64,000 bases of DNA from Selenomonadaceae bacterium. GTDB taxonomy: Bacteria > Bacillota > Negativicutes > Selenomonadales > Selenomonadaceae. Of the stretch, positions 53,222 to 61,642 are shown in pieces. The notes under the pieces were generated by a model, which saw only the letters and a program-made list of their open reading frames with translations, was not told the DNA's origin and did not search any database. A program made the translations under genes and the position numbers. Numbering within the stretch: position 1 is the first letter of the stretch; each line of letters begins with the position of its first letter. The stretch is taken from NCBI GenBank assembly GCA_017634675.1, contig JAGBMX010000134.1:16425-80424 (forward strand). Direction: 5' to 3'.

Positions 53222-53608
53222 ATGACCGAAAACGAAAGCTATGTTGACGAGGCTAAAGTGGTAATAGAAAAATTAAAGAACGCAAAAAATCAATACGGAA
53301 AGCCCATTAAGATTGTTTCAACCTCGCAAATACGCAATTTGCTCTCAATGACCGCCGATATTTACAATCAAGTGAAGTTATCTTCGGCAGACGAACTTAC
53401 AAAGGATATAAAGGATCAACTGCAATATTTAAGGGTGCGTATCGTGTACGACGCGGGGCGCGAGGAATCGGTCAAGGATTTTGTCAAAACCGGCAAGATT
53501 TTAGAAAAATTGAAAGTCGTAAAAACTAAAGAGGACTATATAACGTTCAGCCGATATATGGAAGCGTTGGTGGCTTGGCGCAAATATCTCTGCGAGAAAG
53601 ACGATTAA
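53222..53608 (+). CDS. csm2: Csm2, small subunit of type III-A complex
   Basis: A 128-residue, all-helical protein in the Csm2 position. It contains STSQIRNLLSMTADIYNQ near residue 35 and LQYLRVRIVYDAGRE near residue 64, which match Csm2 of other III-A systems. It forms the inner filament of the effector along the crRNA-target duplex. ATG 53222 has AAGGA nine bases upstream; ATG 53213 overlaps the csm1 stop and lacks spacing. Confidence 0.9.
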   Translation: MTENESYVDEAKVVIEKLKNAKNQYGKPIKIVSTSQIRNLLSMTADIYNQVKLSSADELTKDIKDQLQYLRVRIVYDAGREESVKDFVKTGKILEKLKVVKTKEDYITFSRYMEALVAWRKYLCEKDD

Positions 53609-53620
53609 GGGGGAATTATA

Positions 53621-54304
53621 ATGTACGGAAAAATTCAAATAACGGGTCAAATTACGGTTAAAACGGGTATGCACATAGGCGGTTCCGATGCTTTTGCTGC
53701 TATAGGCGCGGTGGATTCTCCCGTGATTCGGGACGTAAGAACGGGTCAACCCATGCTCCCCGGGAGTTCTTTAAAGGGAAAGATTCGCTCTTTACTGGCA
53801 AGAAAATATAACGAACAACCCGTAAATCACGATGATGATGCGCTCATAATCAAACGGCTTTTCGGCTCGGCTAAAAAAGGCGAAGATAAGGTTTTAAACA
53901 GCCGTCTTATTTTCTCCGATATGTTTCTTGATAAAGCACTTTTGGAAAACCTTAAAAAGCAAGGTTTATTGGGCGCTACCGAGATAAAATTCGAGAACAC
54001 TATCAATCGTCTTACCGCCGTTGCCAATCCTCGTCAAATCGAAAGGGTTATACGGGGCGTAAAATTTAACCTTGACATTATTTACGATATTTACAATATG
54101 GATAATCCCAAAGAAATTGAGGATGACTTCGCTCTTTTGGCGGAGGGAATGAAACTTTTGGAATACGATTATCTTGGCGGACACGGTTCAAGAGGTTACG
54201 GAAAAGTGGAATTTAGCGACTTGGAAGCGTCTTTGGTCGTAGGCGATATCGACGATGAGTTGATGGACAAAATTAAAGCTTTGTTAAGCGGAGGAAAAGG
54301 CTGA
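53621..54304 (+). CDS. csm3: Csm3, RAMP backbone and target-RNA nuclease
   Basis: A 227-residue RAMP protein that forms the crRNA-binding backbone and cuts target RNA every six nucleotides. The catalytic aspartate is D32 in GAVDSPVIRD. The glycine-rich RAMP loops are LPGSSLKGKIRSLLARKY and DYLGGHGSRGYGKVEF. Length and motifs are normal. It overlaps csm4 by one base. Confidence 0.95.
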   Translation: MYGKIQITGQITVKTGMHIGGSDAFAAIGAVDSPVIRDVRTGQPMLPGSSLKGKIRSLLARKYNEQPVNHDDDALIIKRLFGSAKKGEDKVLNSRLIFSDMFLDKALLENLKKQGLLGATEIKFENTINRLTAVANPRQIERVIRGVKFNLDIIYDIYNMDNPKEIEDDFALLAEGMKLLEYDYLGGHGSRGYGKVEFSDLEASLVVGDIDDELMDKIKALLSGGKG

Positions 54305-55221
54305 TGGAATACGCCGCTTATAAATTTAGTTTTAGCGCTCCGGTGCATTTTGGGCAACGGACATTAACAAGCCATGAAATGACTTTTTCCGCAGACAGGT
54401 TATTTTCTGCATTATGTATCGAAGCCTTAAAGAAAGGTGAAGAAACTTTATCGCAACTTCTAACTTTGGCGAAGGATGACACGCTTATTTTTTCCGACGC
54501 TTTTCCGTATTCGGGTGACAATTATTATTTCCCTAAACCCATATTTCCCGTAAAAAGAACAAATAACGACGAAGATATAAAAACGCGGAAAATTTTTAAG
54601 AAAATCAACTATCTTGCCATAGATAAGTTTGACAAATATCTAAAAGGAGAAGCAGAAGCCGAAAGTTTGAAACTGCCGAAGTTTGGCGAAAGCTCCGTCA
54701 AAACTTCGGTGAAGGTTGACCCTACCGTTTACCCGGAACCGTACCGAGTCGGACTTTTTTCCTTCGAGGAAAACTGCGGTTTATATATAATCGTAGGTTA
54801 TGAAAAAAAGGGCAAAACCTTGGCGGAAACTTTGCTCGACAGTTTATCTTTTGCGGGTATAGGCGGCAAACGTTCGGCGGGACTTGGGCGATTTGAACTT
54901 TTGCCCGGCAAAGTGTCCGACGAAACAAAAAAGCGATTGACGGGCAAATACCAAACCTATATGACAATATCCGCAGCGTTGCCGACGGATGAGGAATTGC
55001 CGACGGCGTTAGACGGCGCAACCTATTTGCTCAGTAAAAGAGGCGGTTTTGTGGCGAGCGTCGATTATGCGGACGAGTGGCGAAAGAAAAAGGACAGTTT
55101 CGTATTTGCCGCAGGCTCTTGTTTTAAAAATACCTTCACGGGGCAGATAAAGGATGTGAGCGACGGCGGCAATCATCTCGTGTACCGCTACTTAAAGCCC
55201 ATGTTTTTGGGGGTGAACTGA
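54304..55221 (+). CDS. csm4: Csm4, crRNA 5'-handle binding RAMP
   Basis: A 305-residue Cas5-group RAMP that caps the 5' handle of the crRNA next to Cas10. Landmarks are SAPVHFGQRTLTSHEMTFSADRLFSALC at the N-terminus, FAGIGGKRSAGLGRFEL in the middle and the terminal YRYLKPMFLGV. Its stop directly precedes the csm5 ATG. Confidence 0.93.
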   Translation: MEYAAYKFSFSAPVHFGQRTLTSHEMTFSADRLFSALCIEALKKGEETLSQLLTLAKDDTLIFSDAFPYSGDNYYFPKPIFPVKRTNNDEDIKTRKIFKKINYLAIDKFDKYLKGEAEAESLKLPKFGESSVKTSVKVDPTVYPEPYRVGLFSFEENCGLYIIVGYEKKGKTLAETLLDSLSFAGIGGKRSAGLGRFELLPGKVSDETKKRLTGKYQTYMTISAALPTDEELPTALDGATYLLSKRGGFVASVDYADEWRKKKDSFVFAAGSCFKNTFTGQIKDVSDGGNHLVYRYLKPMFLGVN

Positions 55222-56313
55222 ATGAATCTTAAAACTTACGAGATTACTCTTACCGCTAAAGCTCCCGTTTTTGTAGGTAACGGAAAGTCATACACAAAAA
55301 AGGAATATCTTATTGCAAACAACAAGGTACACATTCTAAACATGAACAAACTTTACGCCTTTTTGTTCGCTAAGAAAATCGCCCCTTCCTTTGAGCAGTT
55401 CATGTTGGGGAATGAAAAAGATTTGTTTCGCTGGCTAAAGGAAAAAAATCTTTTTAACGACGCTTTAAAATGCGCCGATTATTCGTTAAACCTCGATACG
55501 AGAGATTTAAAAGGTTTGGAGATAAAATCCGCCATAAAGGACGCTTACGGCAATCCTTATATACCAGGCAGCAGCCTGAAAGGAGCGTTAAGGACGATTT
55601 TGGCGGCTTATCGTATCGGCGAAAACGGTTCATTAAAATCTGATATTCGTCGTGAATTGGAAAATGAATTGCCAAGCAAACAAAGTCGCAAACGCTATCT
55701 TTCAAGCGTCGTTAAAAATGCGGAAGAAAAAATTTTTCGCACATTAAATCTGTCCGATACAAAAAAAGGTGACGCTGTGAACGATGTTTTAAAGGGATTT
55801 ATCGTAGGCGATTCCGAGCCGTTATCCGTTAAAGATTTAACACTTGCTCCAAGGATTGAAAGGCATAAGGATGGCAGGGAAAAAAGTCTTAACCTCATGC
55901 GGGAATCCATAAAGCCGGGGACGAAAATTATCTTTCCTCTCACCATCGACGAAGATATTTGCCAAATTTCGGAAGCGGATATTTTAGAGGCGATTTATAA
56001 GTTTGACGATACTTATAACGAGTGCTTTTTGAAAAAATTTGAGGGCATGGACATTTTGCGAGCCGATAAACCTCAGATTTTCTTAGGCGGCGGTTCGGGA
56101 TTTGTAAGCAAAACTTTGGTATACCCAATAATGGGACAAAAAAGCGGAGTCGATGCTACCGTTAAAATCTTTGAAAATACGGGAGTTTCTTTTAAGCACA
56201 AGCACAGCAAAGATAAAGGTTTAGGCGTGTCGCCTCATATCGTCAAATGTACCAGATATAACGGTAAAACATTGCAGATGGGGCTTTGCGAGTTCTCTAT
56301 AATTTTAAAATGA
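55222..56313 (+). CDS. csm5: Csm5, distal-end RAMP
   Basis: A 363-residue Cas7-group RAMP that caps the 3' end of the crRNA. It has KAPVFVGNGKSYTKKEY at the start, the RAMP loop YIPGSSLKGALRTILAAYR near residue 113, and FLGGGSGFVSKTLVYP near residue 292. It is followed by a pyrimidine/purine hairpin that separates it from csm6. Confidence 0.93.
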   Translation: MNLKTYEITLTAKAPVFVGNGKSYTKKEYLIANNKVHILNMNKLYAFLFAKKIAPSFEQFMLGNEKDLFRWLKEKNLFNDALKCADYSLNLDTRDLKGLEIKSAIKDAYGNPYIPGSSLKGALRTILAAYRIGENGSLKSDIRRELENELPSKQSRKRYLSSVVKNAEEKIFRTLNLSDTKKGDAVNDVLKGFIVGDSEPLSVKDLTLAPRIERHKDGREKSLNLMRESIKPGTKIIFPLTIDEDICQISEADILEAIYKFDDTYNECFLKKFEGMDILRADKPQIFLGGGSGFVSKTLVYPIMGQKSGVDATVKIFENTGVSFKHKHSKDKGLGVSPHIVKCTRYNGKTLQMGLCEFSIILK

Positions 56314-56354
56314 AAATTTAAGTTTGATAAAGTTTTTTCTTTCTCTTTTCTTTG

Positions 56355-56406
56355 TTTCTTACTTTTCTCTTTCTTTTTTTCAAAAAAGAAAGAGAAAAGA
56401 AAGAAA
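56355..56406. repeat. Pyrimidine/purine inverted repeat, copy 4, inside cas operon
   Basis: Arms of 25 bases with one mismatch and a 2-base loop, nearly identical to the copy at 7719. It lies between csm5 and csm6, 26 bases before the csm6 start. Confidence 0.7.
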
Positions 56407-56431
56407 TTATCAGATGAAAGGGGCAAGTAAA

Positions 56432-57790
56432 ATGAATCGGGTAGTTTTGTTTTCGCCCGTAGGCGGCACGGACCCCATTCCTCAGACGAATTGGCGCGAC
56501 GGCTCCCTGCTTCATATTTGCAGGCATTATCAGCCTACGGAAGTATATCTTTATATGTCGGCGGAAATATTGGAACTTCATAAAAGCGATAATCGTTATT
56601 TATACTGTCTTGAAAAACTGGCGGCTTTGCAAAATCGTTCAATGAAATATCATATTATTGAGCGGCCAGATTTAAAAGACGTACAGCTTTTCGACGCTTT
56701 TTACGATGATTTTCGGCATATTATCTTAGATATTGCCAAAGATTTTGACGAGAGCGATACTTTGCTTTTAAACGTTTCTTCCGGCACTCCCGCCATGAAA
56801 AGTTCTCTCTTGGTATTGGCTACGCTAGGCGAATACCCGGTACGCATGATTCAAGTTACCACGCCGTTAAAAAAGATGAACGAACATCAACATAAGGACT
56901 ACGATGTTAAGCTTTTATGGGAAGTCAACGAAGATAACGCCGAAAATTCGGAAAATCGCTGTCACGAAGTACGCTGTCCCACGTTATCGCAGATAAAGCA
57001 AGAGGAAATCATAAAAAAGCTTGTCTTGGTTTATGATTATGCGGCGGCATTGGAAGTTGCAAAAACTTTGCCGGAAGCGACTACAAAAAAATACCTTCCT
57101 TTTTTGGAACTTGCATACTACAGATTGCAACTGAATTTTCCCAAGCTTAACATTTTGGCGAACGAAATCGGCGGCGACATTATCCCCATAAAAGACGAGG
57201 AACGGCAAAAACTCTTTGAATACGCTCTTAATATGGACATTAAGCGTAAAAAAGAGGAGTACACCGATTTTGTGCGGGCGATAACGCCTTTAGTGGTGGA
57301 TTTGTTTATTCTGATAATTAAAAATGAATGTAACATTGATATCAATCATTGTGTCAAAAAAGTATTCATAACAAAAAAAGATCATGAAAACAAAGAGTAT
57401 CAACGTCGCGTACTATATTGGCAAAGAGAAAAACTTATATCTATTTATCCTGAGGTGGACGAATTATTAAACCAAAAATTTAATGAATTTAAATACAAGG
57501 AAGTTTATTCTTCTGCCTTGGTGGATATAATAGGAAAGTTTGCCGAAAACAAAAAGGTTGGAGAACTTGCAAGCAAGATTCGAATAGTGGAGGAAAAGGT
57601 GAGAAATCGAGCCGCTCATGAAATTGTATCGCTTTCCGACAAAGCCATAAAGAATATGTTGGGATTCTCAGTTGAGGATATTATGACTTCTGTTAAAAAG
57701 GCGTTCAAATACACGGGACTCGGTATCACCCAAAAGCATTGGGATTCTTACGACACCATGAATCAAAAAATACTTGCCGCTATGGGGTGA
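56432..57790 (+). CDS. csm6: Csm6, cyclic-oligoadenylate-activated RNase
   Basis: A 452-residue stand-alone RNase with an N-terminal CARF domain, whose ligand loop is NVSSGTPAM (residues 114-122). The C-terminal HEPN domain carries RNRAAH (R391 and H396, the R-x4-H catalytic motif). Cyclic oligoadenylates made by Cas10 would bind the CARF domain and activate non-specific RNA cleavage. ATG 56432 has AAAGGGG eight bases upstream; a longer frame reads into the hairpin element and is rejected. The gene ends 4 bases before cas1. Confidence 0.93.
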   Translation: MNRVVLFSPVGGTDPIPQTNWRDGSLLHICRHYQPTEVYLYMSAEILELHKSDNRYLYCLEKLAALQNRSMKYHIIERPDLKDVQLFDAFYDDFRHIILDIAKDFDESDTLLLNVSSGTPAMKSSLLVLATLGEYPVRMIQVTTPLKKMNEHQHKDYDVKLLWEVNEDNAENSENRCHEVRCPTLSQIKQEEIIKKLVLVYDYAAALEVAKTLPEATTKKYLPFLELAYYRLQLNFPKLNILANEIGGDIIPIKDEERQKLFEYALNMDIKRKKEEYTDFVRAITPLVVDLFILIIKNECNIDINHCVKKVFITKKDHENKEYQRRVLYWQREKLISIYPEVDELLNQKFNEFKYKEVYSSALVDIIGKFAENKKVGELASKIRIVEEKVRNRAAHEIVSLSDKAIKNMLGFSVEDIMTSVKKAFKYTGLGITQKHWDSYDTMNQKILAAMG

Positions 57791-57794
57791 CGTT

Positions 57795-58799
57795 ATGAGT
57801 ATCGTTTACGTTTCGGAACCTACAACTAGAATCGGTACGGAAGAAAACCGCATCGTTATCGACAACGAAGACGGATTAAAGCAGTCATTTCCGATAGAAT
57901 CTGTGGAGGGTATCACCTTCCTAAGCAGGGCGCATATTACTGTGGCTTGCATGGAAAAATGTTTACACTTGGGAATCCCCGTATCGTTTATGACAAAAAG
58001 CGGTCATTACTTCGGACGGTTGGTTTCGACCGGTCACGTTAGCGCAGAGTTGCAAAGGCGACAAAGCAGCTTATACGATACGGATTTTGCAAAGGATTTT
58101 TCCAAGCGTATCATTCACGCCAAAACCCGTAATCAGCTTACCGTGCTTAAACGGTACGCTAAAAGCCGTAACGTTGACATAAGCGATATTAAAAGTCAAA
58201 TGTGCATATCAATCGCAAAAATTTCTGTAGCGGAAAGTATTTCGGAACTCATGGGCTACGAAGGTCAATGCGCCAAACTTTATTTTGCGGGGCTTTCCAA
58301 GTGTATCGAAGAAAAATTCGCCTTTAACGGAAGAAATCGTCGTCCGCCGAAAGACCCTTTTAATTCTCTCATTAGTCTTGCCTACAGCATATTGATGAAC
58401 GAGATTTATAACGAAATCGAAAACAAGGGGCTTAATCCGTATTTTGGATTTATGCACCGAGATGCGGAAAAACATCCGACTTTAGCCAGCGATTTATTGG
58501 AGGAATGGCGAGCGCCTTTGGCGGATTCTTTGGCTATGAGTCTCATAAATGGGCATGAACTCGGAGAAGAACATTTTGTTTTGGGAACGCTTAACAAACC
58601 CGGGTGTTTTCTCACAAAGGACGGGATTAAGATATTTTTGAAGAAATTTGAAAAGAAACTTCAAACCAAGGTCAGTTATCTTTCCTATGCCAATCATCAG
58701 GTGAGTTTTCGCCGCGCCATATCCATGCAAGTCGGGAGGCTCGTTCAAGCAATAACGGAAGGAGACGCTTCATGTTATGAACCTCTTATTATCAGATGA
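57795..58799 (+). CDS. cas1: Cas1 spacer integrase
   Basis: A 334-residue metal-dependent integrase that inserts new spacers with Cas2. Active-site candidates are E156 (GYEGQCAKLYF), H221 (FGFMHRDAEKHPTLASDL) and E236/E237 (LLEEWRAPLAD). The N-terminal beta domain and the C-terminal helical domain are complete. ATG 57795 follows the csm6 stop by four bases. There is no reverse transcriptase fusion. Its 3' end overlaps cas2 by 23 bases. Confidence 0.96.
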   Translation: MSIVYVSEPTTRIGTEENRIVIDNEDGLKQSFPIESVEGITFLSRAHITVACMEKCLHLGIPVSFMTKSGHYFGRLVSTGHVSAELQRRQSSLYDTDFAKDFSKRIIHAKTRNQLTVLKRYAKSRNVDISDIKSQMCISIAKISVAESISELMGYEGQCAKLYFAGLSKCIEEKFAFNGRNRRPPKDPFNSLISLAYSILMNEIYNEIENKGLNPYFGFMHRDAEKHPTLASDLLEEWRAPLADSLAMSLINGHELGEEHFVLGTLNKPGCFLTKDGIKIFLKKFEKKLQTKVSYLSYANHQVSFRRAISMQVGRLVQAITEGDASCYEPLIIR

Positions 58800-59157
58800 A
58801 GAAAACTTCTCCGAAACGCTTGATTATGAAGAGGAGATTTTCGGCGAAGATTATTTCTTTACCGATAAAACCGCAAGGCATAAAATAAAAGTTTATGCTT
58901 TGGTCATCTACGACATAATCGAAAACAAAAAACGCACTCGTTTTGCCAAATTTATGAACGCTTTCGGAACAAGGGTGCAAAAATCTTGTTTTGAAGTGTC
59001 ATTGCCGTTACCCGGGTACAACAAGATGATGAAGCATATCGGAAAATTCTGCGGCGAAGAGGATAGCATCAGGGTTTATCGCCTAAGCGGGAAAAATCAT
59101 GTATATACTTGGGGCAAAATGGGGATAATAGAGGATGAAGAGGTGATAATAGTCTAA
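58777..59157 (+). CDS. cas2: Cas2 with acidic N-terminal extension
   Basis: A 126-residue Cas2. The ferredoxin-like core begins only at residue 39 (VYALVIYDIIENKKRTRFAKFM), followed by GTRVQKSCFEVSL. The preceding residues are an acidic tail (about 12 Asp/Glu in the first 30) that overlaps the cas1 3' end. No ribosome-binding site supports a shorter start, and GGAG lies about 12 bases before ATG 58777, so the extension is probably translated. Cas2 is normally about 90-100 residues. Confidence 0.92.
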   Translation: MNLLLSDEENFSETLDYEEEIFGEDYFFTDKTARHKIKVYALVIYDIIENKKRTRFAKFMNAFGTRVQKSCFEVSLPLPGYNKMMKHIGKFCGEEDSIRVYRLSGKNHVYTWGKMGIIEDEEVIIV

Positions 59158-59362
59158 GAAACGCTTTACAAAGACAAGATAATTATGCTAAAATGGCGGT
59201 GTCGAGGGAAAACCGCATAAGTTGCGGATTTTCCCACGCATCACTTGTAGAGTGGCGGGAGACGGTTTTTTGAAAAAATAAAAAACCGAAAAAAGCAAAT
59301 TTAAAATTTCCCACGCAAAACGGTAAATTCAGCCAAACGTGACAAGGCTTAAAAGAGTCACA
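59158..59362 (+). promoter_or_regulatory. CRISPR leader region
   Basis: The 205 bases between cas2 and the first repeat hold two hairpins. GGGAAAACCGCA faces TTGCGGATTTTCCC (59206-59235), and CGGTTTTTT (59263-59271) pairs with AAAAAACCG (59280-59288). No coding frame is present. Degenerate repeats at the far end of the array and the 5'-handle orientation both place the leader here. Confidence 0.65.
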
Positions 59363-60811
59363 GTTTTAAAACTTAATCCCCGAAAGGGGACGGAAACCTC
59401 TATACAGGGTAGGAACAATCCCATGTAGTACAAGGCGGAGTTTTAAAACTTAATCCCCGAAAGGGGACGGAAACATTATACATTTGACTTTATCGGTACA
59501 AAATTATGTACTGGTTTTAAAACTTAATCCCCGAAAGGGGACGGAAACTGTACCGCTATTATTTGTCCCTTACCAAGGGCGGCAAAAATCTGGTTTTAAA
59601 ACTTAATCCCCGAAAGGGGACGGAAACACGCTCCTACCTTGTACCGCTACTATCTGCCCCTTACCAAGTTTTAAAACTTAATCCCCGAAAGGGGACGGAA
59701 ACTGCACGTAATTTATTTTTTTCATTATATTCTCCTCTCTCGTTTTAAAACTTAATCCCCGAAAGGGGACGGAAACTATGCGTAACAGGTTATAAAAGAC
59801 CGAGTACTTTATAAAGATTTTAAAACTTAATCCCCGAAAGGGGACGGAAACAATTCAGGAATTTCTACCCCGTCTCTCAGGATAGGAAGTTTTAAAACTT
59901 AATCCCCGAAAGGGGACGGAAACACCTGGGAATAATTCCCGGATTTTATTTATTTCCTCTGTAGTTAGTTTTAAAACTTAATCCCCGAAAGGGGACGGAA
60001 ACTTTCAATATAGTATATTTTGAGTATATCCAGTCTATCTCAGTTTTAAAACTTAATCCCCGAAAGGGGACGGAAACTAATTTACGGGGTATATCCACAC
60101 CCCATGCCCTTGGTTTTAAAACTTAATCCCCGAAAGGGGACGGAAACTCAGCGGGATAAAATATATCCAAAATCCCCTCAATGTTTTAAAACTTAATCCC
60201 CGAAAGGGGACGGAAACTGTTGAAAATACTTCTTTTATTCTTTTCAACATGGTTTTAAAACTTAATCCCCGAAAGGGGACGGAAACTTCATAAACCAAAT
60301 TTTCGTGGTTGCCCATTCCTATCTCTCCTTTAGTTTTAAAACTTAATCCCCGAAAGGGGACGGAAACCCTGCATAGTATGTATTATTAAACACTACGCAA
60401 GGACGGGTTTTAAAACTTAATCCCCGAAAGGGGACGGAAACTTGATCTAATTCGTGGCGAAATAGAATTTCACAACGAAGGTTTTAAAACTTAATCCCCG
60501 AAAGGGGACGGAAACAAAATTTTCGCCTTCCGTCGCTTGCATATGGTTATAATGTTTTAAAACTTAATCCCCGAAAGGGGACGGAAACTATCTTCGAGAC
60601 AAGGGCAAACAAAAGCACGGCAAAAACGGTTTTAAAACTTAATCCCCGAAAGGGGACGGAAATCAGTGCATAAGTTCTACACGTTTTGCCATAGTAAGAG
60701 AGTTTTAAAACTTAATCCCCGAAAGGGGACGGAAACATAATCCAGTAATTCTTTTTTCTCGTTGTAAGCGTTTTGAGTTTTAAAGTTTAATCCCCGAAAG
60801 GGGACGGAAAA
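59363..60811 (+). CRISPR. Type III-A CRISPR array, 20 repeats, 19 spacers
   Basis: Twenty 35-base repeats begin GTTTTAAAACTTAATCCCCG and end with GAAAGGGGACGGAAAC (the two quoted pieces overlap by none or one base around CCCCGAAAGGGG, which forms the repeat hairpin). Spacers are 34-46 bases, typical for type III. Repeats 1-6 and most others are identical. The seventh (59817) has A for the first G, the eighteenth (60629) ends in T, and the twentieth (60777) has three changes, so the distal end is decaying. The plus-strand repeat ends in ACGGAAAC, the expected 8-nt 5' handle, so transcription is left to right. All spacers are distinct, but spacers 3 and 4 are related. Confidence 0.97.
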
Positions 60812-60835
60812 TAACGATTATTTGCACGTTTTTGT

Positions 60836-61297
60836 ATGGAGGCGATAGATATTTTGTATAAAATATATCTTGATAATTGTTGCTATAACAGACCGTTTGA
60901 TGATCAAAGTCAGATTAGAATTCAGCTTGAAACGTTGGCGAAACTTCATATTCAACAGCAAATAAAAAATGGTGTTTATTTTTTGGTGTGGTCATATATA
61001 CTTGATTATGAAAATCAACAAAATCCGTTTATTGATAAGCGTTTGGCGATAATGCCATGGCGATATATAGCGCATCAAATTGTTGATAAAGAAAATGAAA
61101 GTATACTTACTTTTGCAGAACAGCTTGCGCCAATGGGAATAAAAACATTTGATGCATTGCATATCGCCTGTGCTGTATACGCTAAATGCGATTTCTATAT
61201 AACTACCGATAGAAAGTTGTTGAATAAAACAATAGGCGAAATACAGATTATAAATCCTATAGACTTTATAATGAAAACGGAAGGAACATTGATATGA
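60836..61297 (+). CDS. PIN-domain putative toxin
   Basis: A protein of about 150 residues with a PIN-type RNase pattern: KIYLDNCCYNRPFDD (first Asp), a mid Glu-containing helix, and KTFDALHIACAVYAKCDFYITTDRKLLNK with the remaining acidic residues. VapC-like PIN enzymes cleave RNA and act as toxins. The frame opens at ATG 60836, but GGAGG at 60838-60842 favours TTG 60854, giving an IYLDN start close to the N-terminus as usual for PIN proteins. It overlaps the following small gene by four bases. It sits between the array and an orphan repeat. Confidence 0.75.
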   Translation: MEAIDILYKIYLDNCCYNRPFDDQSQIRIQLETLAKLHIQQQIKNGVYFLVWSYILDYENQQNPFIDKRLAIMPWRYIAHQIVDKENESILTFAEQLAPMGIKTFDALHIACAVYAKCDFYITTDRKLLNKTIGEIQIINPIDFIMKTEGTLI

Positions 61298-61497
61298 GAA
61301 CAGATACAACAGTAAGGCAAGACGGAATACAAGCTCTTATAGATAAACTTGGCGAGGTTGACGCCGAGCGATTTATAACTTTGATATTACGAGAACCTTT
61401 TGACTATACTGAATGGAGACGCGAAAAACTCGATTGGTCGTTAAGTGTAAGGGAACTGAGTAAAAATGCGCAGAATTATGCAAATACGTTAAATTAG
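61294..61497 (+). CDS. Small partner of the PIN protein, putative antitoxin
   Basis: A 67-residue protein, MRTDTTVRQDGIQALIDKLG then VDAERFITLILREPFDYTEWR. Small proteins of this pattern often accompany PIN genes, here in toxin-first order with an ATGA overlap. It has no classical AbrB, RHH or Phd motif. The antitoxin role is inferred from position and size. Confidence 0.6.
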   Translation: MRTDTTVRQDGIQALIDKLGEVDAERFITLILREPFDYTEWRREKLDWSLSVRELSKNAQNYANTLN

Positions 61498-61515
61498 ATT
61501 GTCGACTTAAAGAGA

Positions 61516-61550
61516 GTTTTAAAGCTTAATCCCCGAAAGGGGACGGAAAC
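61516..61550 (+). CRISPR. Orphan CRISPR repeat beyond the PIN gene pair
   Basis: A complete 35-base repeat with two changes (AAAGCTTAATCC instead of AAAACTTAATCC). It shares the AAAG variant with the last array repeat (60777). It is separated from the array by 704 bases that hold the PIN gene pair. Confidence 0.9.
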
Positions 61551-61642
61551 CCAACATTTTGTTATATAACAAAAAAAAGAAGGAATTTTTCGAAATTTAT
61601 AGAATATACAAAACATAAAAAATTTTTCGAGGAGGTTTGGGG

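Noticed and set aside
59563..59748. Open reading frame across CRISPR repeats (and 60116-60316 on the minus strand)
   Set aside because: It consists of repeat and spacer DNA read through; the periodic repeat explains it and no ribosome-binding site supports it.
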